10,241 bases of DNA from assembly GCA_021803885.1 (NCBI GenBank), contig JAJZKY010000114.1, positions 1 through 10,241 on the forward strand, in the 5' to 3' direction. Positions within the stretch are counted from its first letter, which is position 1, and every line of letters starts with the position of its first letter. The translations under genes and the position numbers were made by a program. Positions 4,453 to 10,241 of the stretch are shown here, piece after piece. The notes beneath the pieces are model-generated. The model searched no databases and was not told the DNA's origin. It saw nothing but the letters and a program-made list of their open reading frames with translations. The DNA is from Planctomycetota bacterium. GTDB lineage: Bacteria; Planctomycetota; Phycisphaerae; WQYP01; JAJZKY01.

Positions 4453-7376
4453 TGTTCATTCTCCTTTTTCTCAGGATCCACGACGGGATTGACCCCGTCC
4501 GATTCGGTCAGCTCACCCGCCGACGAACCGAAGTGCTCGTCAAAAAGCCATCCCCTTTTCTGTCTGCTTCGCGTTGGCAACGGCAACTTTAGCAATCGGG
4601 GTTGATCAATATTTTCCTCAAACACCACAAACCGAATATCCTTGCCCTCTTCAGCGGTTAATCCGGTGACGAATAATTTTTGCGCTTCAGTAAAGTTCAT
4701 GGCATCACCCAAGAAATCGCGATCATCTTTTGAGGTCAGTCGCAACATGATTCTCAGGTTAGTATTCTTGACAGCTTCCGGTATGATCTTTGTGGGAATC
4801 TGCTCGACAATTACAATTCCTTGCCCATAAGTGCGAACCTCAGCAAGCATATCGGTAAATAGCGAAACCGCCCTTTTACGTGGGTCCTCAGCGATCCAGT
4901 CACCCCCACGGCTTCCATGGGCTGCACTATTTGCCAACAGTCGATGAGCCTCCTCCACAATCAAAACATGCTTCAGGCCCTCTGAGGTGCCATCCAACCC
5001 CTTGCGTCGAAGTTCCAGGTCCTGTGCCTGGCGGTACTCAAAAAGGAACGTCATAAGAAAGGCCATCACAAGAGCCTTCTCTTCGGCATCAGGAATTCCG
5101 TCCAGCTCAATAATCACATTCAAACATTTTCGCGGGTCTGCGGCAGCGTTTAACAGAAGCGAAAACATGTCATATCGGCGATTGTCTTGATCTGTCAGAA
5201 GACATTCGTCGGCCAGCTCTGACGACTGTCCTATGAGCCCACTCGTAAGGTTTTCAAACCGCCGGCGGAATAAATCACGGGCTTCAAGATTATCGCTGGA
5301 TGAACCGCGACCTGGAAAAGCCTGTTCTAAAAATGTTCCGCAAAAGTAGTCTCTGAAAGTGCGAAGCGATGGAAATACCCTGCCATCCGATATTTTAACC
5401 GATTTTTGCACACGATGGGCGGTCTGACCGCCCGTTTGAAAGAGTTCCAGTTGGCAGCCACCGTTTTTGTAGCTGTCCGTATAGTATTTTCGGATACCCG
5501 TTTCCAACACCAGGGCAAGCGGCGGTGTCAGCGGAAATGCGGCTTGAAAGCAAGATTTGAGATATGATGCATGGCGGGCCACCGATACCCCGGCTTGGAG
5601 TCGCATGGGATCAAAGGGAAGAAAGTCTTTCGATTTGGTTTTTGTTGCGGGATTCCCCTCGAAGTTAAACCTCCGTATTCTGGCCTTTGCCTTGTCGCCG
5701 CCGGCATTGAGTTTGGCCGCCAGTTTTGCGAAATATTCGGTTTTAACCGGCTCAATAACCATAAAGGGTACCCTGACACGATACAGTTCACGTGCCAAAA
5801 ATAATGTGGTCAACGTCTTTCCTGAGCCGGTACTTCCGACCACGAGTGCATGCTTTGACAAATCCTTTTTTTTAATTGAATGCCAATGTTCGCCGTCGTG
5901 ATCCGCATTTGCCGACACGTTGCCCTGTGCCGCTTTTGTGTTCAGAACACCAATGCGAATCCGGTCTAAGTCCGCGTATGACTGGGGATTCTCGGTCGTT
6001 GCGGCCACCGGATCATACCGAAATTGCGGTGAACTGAAGGGCGAAACCAGTTGTGTGTCGGTTCCCGCAAGCCCCTCCTCGTCAGCCACCGGCAGCGCCA
6101 GCAGTTGCTCTACTTCATCCAGTGTGTAGATATGCCGCAGCCGGGCCAAAAAATCGAGCCGTCCGTCGTCACCGCCGTCGGGTACCAACACGCCCACCTC
6201 CAGGAGCTTTGCGGCCCAGTCCTTGCGTTCCTTCATCCACCTTGCCAACCCCCATGAACCATCCTTGGGTGAGGGGATATCCGCGTCAGCCCGCCCGAGA
6301 TCTTTGACATCCACCTCCATTGGGTGCCTGCCATCAGGCGACATTGACGGCGGCTTTACCTCAAAAGCCTTCATACCCCCAAACATCGAGGATAAATGCA
6401 GCGCGACGCCCAGAGAATGCATGCGGTCCTGTGCCGCGATCTGAATGCTTACACTGGCCAGGTAACTTTCCGGCAGCCAAAAGCGACGCAGTGCATCGGC
6501 GGCCGTTGCCAATTCACCGGCTACTGATGCCGCACGGGCCATGTTAGTTGTTGTCGGCACCAACCCTTGCAGCAACTGACTCCACGCGGTAGCAATAATT
6601 CGGTCAGTTCGCAAAGAGTCCTTGTCAATCGGATGAATCGCTATGGAAATAATAACGGGAGCAGATCCCTGCAGTTGGTGGAACAATCTGTGGGGCACTC
6701 CGCCGGTGAGAGCAAGTTTGCTCAGAAGTGGTAGACAGGGGACGGAGCGTCGAAGTTCTCTGGAGATGGTGCGGTGATCGTAGCCCGGCAGAATACGCTG
6801 CCTTATGGTGGTGGCGGATGGACCCGACGGCGAGATCACAGGCGCAGATGCTGCGGCCGCCGACGAAGGTACGCTCGTATTGCCTGACCCCGTCTGCGAA
6901 GATACCCCAGCAGGACTGGTATTGGAAAGCGGCGGCGTGGACACGGACCGTCTGGCATCCACAATAGGCAGATCAACGAACTCAACTCGACGCACGAGGC
7001 GAGCAACCTTCCATCCCTTGCGAGGCCTGAATATCTCCGGTTCCGCCTTTGAGAGGCGGCGCCAAGCGTACCCTTCAGGCAATAGGCATTCAAACTCCTT
7101 AACTGCGGCGCGGTGGGCCTCAGTCATCTCAGCGGAACAGCCTAGCAGCAAAAAGAAGGATGTTTTGCCAAAATTATCGCTTTCAACATCGGAAACTCCG
7201 TCTGTGGCAATCCGAAGTTCAATCGACATCCCCAGCGTTTCGACAAAGTGAACCAGCGCCGCGCTCCAGAGCACCGAGCTCGCCAAGAATGCCTCCCGAA
7301 GGCGTTGGCCAATGCTCTCATCACGGTAAAAACGTGGAATGTGACTGGCACGATAGATGGCGATGTATTCTCGCAT
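4449..7376 (-). CDS. HerA/VirB4-like P-loop ATPase, 975 aa
   Basis: This is a large motor ATPase of the HerA-FtsK superfamily, which pump DNA or protein as hexamers. Walker A is GSTGSGKT (514-521), directly after a KHALVV strand. VIEPVKTEYF (540-549) follows as the next strand and loop. Walker B is HVLIVEEAH (803-811) with acidic E808/E809. EQIPTKI (858-864) and NTNLRIMLRL (871-880) match the sensor region seen in HerA and VirB4. LRHIYTLDEVEQLLALP (413-429) recalls the segment before the motor domain of VirB4/TraC-type proteins. Residues 1-140 form an unassigned domain, joined by a Ser/Pro/Thr/Ala-rich linker (about 142-190) to an unassigned 200-440 region. No transmembrane helix is seen, so it is probably cytoplasmic and docked on the membrane proteins encoded either side. 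The ATG at 7376 is the first start after an in-frame TGA, with AGGGTG 10 nt upstream, 37 nt after the preceding stop. Substrate and exact family are unresolved. Confidence 0.85.
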   Translation of the reverse strand: MREYIAIYRASHIPRFYRDESIGQRLREAFLASSVLWSAALVHFVETLGMSIELRIATDGVSDVESDNFGKTSFFLLLGCSAEMTEAHRAAVKEFECLLPEGYAWRRLSKAEPEIFRPRKGWKVARLVRRVEFVDLPIVDARRSVSTPPLSNTSPAGVSSQTGSGNTSVPSSAAAASAPVISPSGPSATTIRQRILPGYDHRTISRELRRSVPCLPLLSKLALTGGVPHRLFHQLQGSAPVIISIAIHPIDKDSLRTDRIIATAWSQLLQGLVPTTTNMARAASVAGELATAADALRRFWLPESYLASVSIQIAAQDRMHSLGVALHLSSMFGGMKAFEVKPPSMSPDGRHPMEVDVKDLGRADADIPSPKDGSWGLARWMKERKDWAAKLLEVGVLVPDGGDDGRLDFLARLRHIYTLDEVEQLLALPVADEEGLAGTDTQLVSPFSSPQFRYDPVAATTENPQSYADLDRIRIGVLNTKAAQGNVSANADHDGEHWHSIKKKDLSKHALVVGSTGSGKTLTTLFLARELYRVRVPFMVIEPVKTEYFAKLAAKLNAGGDKAKARIRRFNFEGNPATKTKSKDFLPFDPMRLQAGVSVARHASYLKSCFQAAFPLTPPLALVLETGIRKYYTDSYKNGGCQLELFQTGGQTAHRVQKSVKISDGRVFPSLRTFRDYFCGTFLEQAFPGRGSSSDNLEARDLFRRRFENLTSGLIGQSSELADECLLTDQDNRRYDMFSLLLNAAADPRKCLNVIIELDGIPDAEEKALVMAFLMTFLFEYRQAQDLELRRKGLDGTSEGLKHVLIVEEAHRLLANSAAHGSRGGDWIAEDPRKRAVSLFTDMLAEVRTYGQGIVIVEQIPTKIIPEAVKNTNLRIMLRLTSKDDRDFLGDAMNFTEAQKLFVTGLTAEEGKDIRFVVFEENIDQPRLLKLPLPTRSRQKRGWLFDEHFGSSAGELTESDGVNPVVDPEKKENEQ

Positions 7377-7413
7377 ATGGCAATGTCACCCTGGAACTGT
7401 CAAAATTAAATAT

Positions 7414-9753
7414 TCAAAACTGCGGCGGCTGATCGTTCCCCTCGACAAAGAATTTTTCACCTGGCGCGGGCGCATTTTCACGTATATTGATGAGCATTGC
7501 CAGATTGCCGTCGCTGGTCATGACAACCCGGAGACCGGACGCCTGATCCTCCAGGGCAACGTTTGCTCCCAGCTGATTCCTCAACATTGCGCAAATGCAG
7601 CCGAGCAGCTGGAGGCTTAGCTCCACGGAAATTCCAAAAACCCCCGTCGTGCTATCTCCGAATTTGAATCCCACTGGTTTACGCACTATTTTGCACTTTT
7701 CCATCGGCAATTGATCATTTCGTACAAAGGAGACCGCCACCGGTTGGGGCTTGGCCTGATAGAAATTCTTGATTGCGTTAGCCTCTTTATTTAATTCCAT
7801 CATTAGATCACCCAAGGCCTGCACCCCGATTTTCACTTCAACTACGGTCGTCGCCTGGCCAAGAGACTTATGTGCCTGAGTAGCGGCAAATTCGGCTCGC
7901 GCCAGTTTTGCCCCGGCTATCTGCTGCTCGTCAACGTCGTTTGATAAAGCGGAGATAAATACTTGATCTTCAAGGCGTTTTTGTTCTAACAATGTCTGCT
8001 CAAACTTCGACTTCACCTCGTTAAACCGCGCCGACCACAACTTTCTGCATTCTTTGCATTCCGCTTCAATGTCATCCAGGGATACATCGAAGGAACTTAT
8101 TCGCAGAGAGAGCAATGAGACGAGAATTTTATATGACTGGTGAACGCCTTCGAACGCCTTGTTGATCTCAGCATCGAAAAATTGCTGCATTATTGGTACG
8201 CTCTGGTGCACACCCACTCGGAATTTCGAGATTTGGTCTTGCAAGTCGTTGAGGCTGTTCCCTATAGCCGCATTGAGTTTCTCTGCTGCGGCCATGTCTC
8301 CTCGCAAAAGTTCCATGTGTGAATGGGCTGCCTCACGCGTGGTGGCCTCTGAACTTGAAAAATCGCGGAACCCCGACGGCAAATTTTCCAAGCGAATATC
8401 TTTTGCTGTCGGATCAAATGTTAGATTGTCCGCCACATTTATGATCTGGTGCAGGCGCTTTCGTACGTTCGCAAATTCCTGGCTTACGGGGCTTGTATCC
8501 ATCCATTGCTGAACTGCGGCTTTGAGCCACGGAGACGCCGCATCCGAAAGCGAGGCGGAAAGCCCCAAACCGTGAAAAAAGACTTCTGTAAACCTTGTCA
8601 CTGCGCCCGCATCAAGGCAGATATTCATTTCTTCGGGTCTGGCCGTTCGCGGGTGGCAGTCGTACTGAACGGCAACCTTAAACGGATGGGCATCCACCCC
8701 GGCGCTCAGGTTAAAGCTGACTGCTATGACCTGTGACTTTGCAAGATCAAAAATGTCGTAGACCGTATCAATTGGGTAGATTGGCTCTGATAGGTCGTGA
8801 AACAAGTAATTTCCATCCGGCGCTCGCTGAAGTACCACGACCGTGGATTCGCCTGAGGATATCCTCAACTGAACAGGCGTAAAATATCGACTGATGTCTT
8901 GCAGATAGGGCGTTTGGAGATGGCCTTTTTGGTTGCTGGGGCGTATAGTGACGAAGCCCGTGGTCACTTCGGTGGAGCGAATAAAGGAAAACGACGAGAT
9001 CAGTATGAGGGCCGCCAGCGGCAGCAGCAAGGGGAGCGTTCCTCCATCCGTGGTCGCCCTGTAAGACCAGATGCAAATAGCCGCCGCCGCGATAGATCCC
9101 AGAATTACTCCTCCGATAACGGCTCCGCTTGCACGGGCGAGCAGGCACATGGCAGTCGCGACACGAACAGCCAGGTACGAGATCAGCCCTAGAAGCAACA
9201 GAAAGGGCAAAGCAGAATCTGTGAACTGAGGTGCACCGTGCGTCGCTACCGCCACGCTTACCGTCCAAAGAACCATCCAGCAAGCGATTTGGACGAGTTG
9301 AAGAATACTCAACCCAAGAAAATCTGATGATTGCGATGGGCGCTCCGTGCCCATCCAGTGCGGAAACGCCAAATTCCTTAGAACGGAAGTCTGTCGAAGA
9401 TAGAGACCCGTTAAAATCGGCAATTGTGTCCGTCTCAGGTATAAGTAAGAAACACAGATCATGATGACCGAAGCCCATGTTCCCAAAGTCGCACCCAAGA
9501 GCGTCGGGACCCCCAAAGCTACCAAAAACGACCACGCCAAACCAAGAAATAGACAGGCGCATCCCATAAACACCAGCCGGGATTGACTAGCAATAGCACT
9601 GTTTGCGACAAGCCCTTTTAACGTGGCTTCCAGTTCCATCAAGGTTTGTTCGCTTGGGATATTCAATGCCGGGTTTGCAAGGACATCAATCCCACCGTTG
9701 CTGGGTTTACTGGCGGATTGTTGGCCGATTGGAAAATGATTTTCTGCTACCAT
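7414..9753 (-). CDS. Six-TM membrane protein with long helical C-terminal part
   Basis: I do not recognise this 779-aa protein. After a polar N-terminus it has hydrophobic segments at about 58-80, 84-106, 148-170, 181-205, 209-230 and 238-258, consistent with six membrane helices and both ends in the cytoplasm. Residues 285-400 are mixed beta-type sequence; the order of strands is loosely reminiscent of a band-7/SPFH domain, but this is only an impression. Residues 470-660 are long charged helices likely to form coiled coil, and 670-779 form another small unassigned domain. The ATG at 9753 has GGGAG (9764-9768) 10 nt upstream. It sits between the acidic protein (58-nt gap) and the ATPase (37-nt gap) on the same strand. 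A membrane scaffold or channel that recruits the ATPase is the natural inference. No enzymatic motif is visible. Confidence 0.75.
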   Translation of the reverse strand: MVAENHFPIGQQSASKPSNGGIDVLANPALNIPSEQTLMELEATLKGLVANSAIASQSRLVFMGCACLFLGLAWSFLVALGVPTLLGATLGTWASVIMICVSYLYLRRTQLPILTGLYLRQTSVLRNLAFPHWMGTERPSQSSDFLGLSILQLVQIACWMVLWTVSVAVATHGAPQFTDSALPFLLLLGLISYLAVRVATAMCLLARASGAVIGGVILGSIAAAAICIWSYRATTDGGTLPLLLPLAALILISSFSFIRSTEVTTGFVTIRPSNQKGHLQTPYLQDISRYFTPVQLRISSGESTVVVLQRAPDGNYLFHDLSEPIYPIDTVYDIFDLAKSQVIAVSFNLSAGVDAHPFKVAVQYDCHPRTARPEEMNICLDAGAVTRFTEVFFHGLGLSASLSDAASPWLKAAVQQWMDTSPVSQEFANVRKRLHQIINVADNLTFDPTAKDIRLENLPSGFRDFSSSEATTREAAHSHMELLRGDMAAAEKLNAAIGNSLNDLQDQISKFRVGVHQSVPIMQQFFDAEINKAFEGVHQSYKILVSLLSLRISSFDVSLDDIEAECKECRKLWSARFNEVKSKFEQTLLEQKRLEDQVFISALSNDVDEQQIAGAKLARAEFAATQAHKSLGQATTVVEVKIGVQALGDLMMELNKEANAIKNFYQAKPQPVAVSFVRNDQLPMEKCKIVRKPVGFKFGDSTTGVFGISVELSLQLLGCICAMLRNQLGANVALEDQASGLRVVMTSDGNLAMLINIRENAPAPGEKFFVEGNDQPPQF

Positions 9754-9775
9754 GATATTGTCGCTCCCGCAAAAC

Positions 9776-9805
9776 TTGACTTCAACCGCTGCAATCAGCA
9801 GTCAA
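9776..9805 (-). promoter_or_regulatory. Intercistronic bulged hairpin
   Basis: TTGACT (9776-9781) pairs with AGTCAA (9800-9805). Directly inside one side, GCTG (9788-9791) pairs with CAGC (9796-9799) around CAAT, leaving six unpaired bases on the other strand. Read on the minus strand, the hairpin is followed by GTTTTGC. It may act as a weak attenuator or an RNA-processing site that sets the ratio of the acidic protein to the membrane protein. Confidence 0.3.
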
Positions 9806-9811
9806 CAATCA

Positions 9812-10241
9812 TTAATAACCTGAACCATCGTTGTCATCATCGGAACTTCCGGAGCTGGAGTCGCTTCCAGATTGATCTCCGGTTTCTGAAGCCGCTGGTT
9901 CAGATGCACTGGTACTGCCGAATCCCGCCGTCGATTCCGAACTCGTGCCATCGTCGGAGGTCTCATTAGAAATGTCCTTAGCCCCAGCGTTTTCACCCCC
10001 ACCAGCTTCCGCCACCGGCGATCCGTCCTCGAATTCGGAACTCGTGGCAGTAGTACCCTCAGCCAAGCCGTTGTCGCCGCTGCCCCCATACTCCGCCAAG
10101 TCGAGCGTCTCGTCAGCCACATTTTCATTTTCACTCTTTGAGGTCTCCCGCCCCTCACTTGCGGTCGCTTCCGCCACCGGCGATCCATCCTTTAATTCCG
10201 AACTCGTGGCAGCAGTATCTTCCGCCACGCCAGTGTCGCCG
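9812..10241 (-). CDS. Acidic low-complexity repeat protein, 3' part only
   Basis: The C-terminal 142 residues are visible. The frame runs open off the right edge, so the true start lies outside; the GTG at 10228 is inside a repeat unit and is not the start. The sequence is almost all Asp, Glu, Ser, Thr, Gly and Ala, with only four basic residues and no Cys or Trp, so it is probably disordered. A 25-residue block (GDTGVAEDTAATSSELKDGS and following PVAEA; then GDNGLAEGTTATSSEFEDGS and PVAEA) occurs twice at 54-residue spacing. A third worn copy is hinted at by DGTSSESTAGFG. The end is a Ser/Asp/Gly tail finishing GSGY. It is first in the visible operon, 58 nt before the membrane-protein gene. 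It may be the acidic tail of a larger protein or a linker/stalk; a function cannot be assigned. Confidence 0.6.
   Translation of the reverse strand, partial: GDTGVAEDTAATSSELKDGSPVAEATASEGRETSKSENENVADETLDLAEYGGSGDNGLAEGTTATSSEFEDGSPVAEAGGGENAGAKDISNETSDDGTSSESTAGFGSTSASEPAASETGDQSGSDSSSGSSDDDNDGSGY
10004..10240 (-). repeat. Two in-frame 75-bp repeats, 162-bp period
   Basis: Copies at 10166-10240 and 10004-10078 encode the 25-residue block of the acidic protein. They remain similar at the DNA level, for example the shared CGCCACCGGCGATCC and GAACTCGTGGCAG strings. The intervening 87 bp are not repeated. A degenerate partial copy near 9930-9955 keeps TTCCGAACTCGTG. More copies may lie beyond the window edge. 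Confidence 0.75.

Noticed and set aside
4449..7376. Reading the ATPase as a conjugation VirB4 and the region as an integrative conjugative element
   Set aside because: No relaxase, coupling protein, pilin, integrase or other VirB-type gene is present in the window, and no attachment-site repeats were seen.
7374..7408. TTGACA-like -35 box in the gap before the ATPase gene
   Set aside because: With normal spacing the -10 would fall on the start codon itself, and no good -10 hexamer is present; the operon arrangement explains expression.
9802..10188. Second minus-strand frame over the acidic repeat gene
   Set aside because: Its Arg/Trp-rich product is the shadow of an acidic gene of high GC; the other frame keeps the repeat block with conservative replacements.

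Overview
The window looks like bacterial genomic DNA, most likely from the Planctomycetota/Verrucomicrobiota side of the tree. The best evidence is a textbook PEP-CTERM surface protein whose C-terminus has a VPEP motif, a hydrophobic helix and a KRRK end, together with a carboxypeptidase-regulatory-type beta-sandwich on a membrane-anchored protein. No RNA gene, IS element or CRISPR array was found.

Layout. Positions 1-528 are non-coding or leader sequence rich in perfect dyads. They precede one plus-strand gene (529-1416) for an exported PEP-CTERM protein, which is followed by a good intrinsic terminator (1527-1560). Positions 1561-1840 hold no convincing gene. From about 1841 to the right edge everything runs on the minus strand as one tightly packed operon, transcribed right to left. 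Its order is: an acidic repeat-containing protein (5' end outside the window), a 779-aa protein with six predicted membrane helices and a long helical cytoplasmic part, a 975-aa HerA/VirB4-like P-loop ATPase, a 474-aa single-pass coiled-coil protein with a split carboxypeptidase-regulatory-like domain, and a 318-aa protein resembling the class III nucleotide cyclase fold. A 45-aa ORF may follow. Gaps are 58, 37, -4 (ATGA overlap) and 71 nt.

How the genes may work together. The operon combines a membrane scaffold, a large DNA- or protein-translocase-type ATPase, a bitopic extracytoplasmic partner and a possible nucleotide-signal enzyme. I cannot match this combination to a named system. It could be a membrane-associated conflict or defence module, or a trans-envelope translocation or sensing machine. 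That reading is inference. The individual ATPase motifs, the two candidate metal aspartates of the cyclase-like protein, the membrane segments and the operon spacing are visible directly in the sequence.
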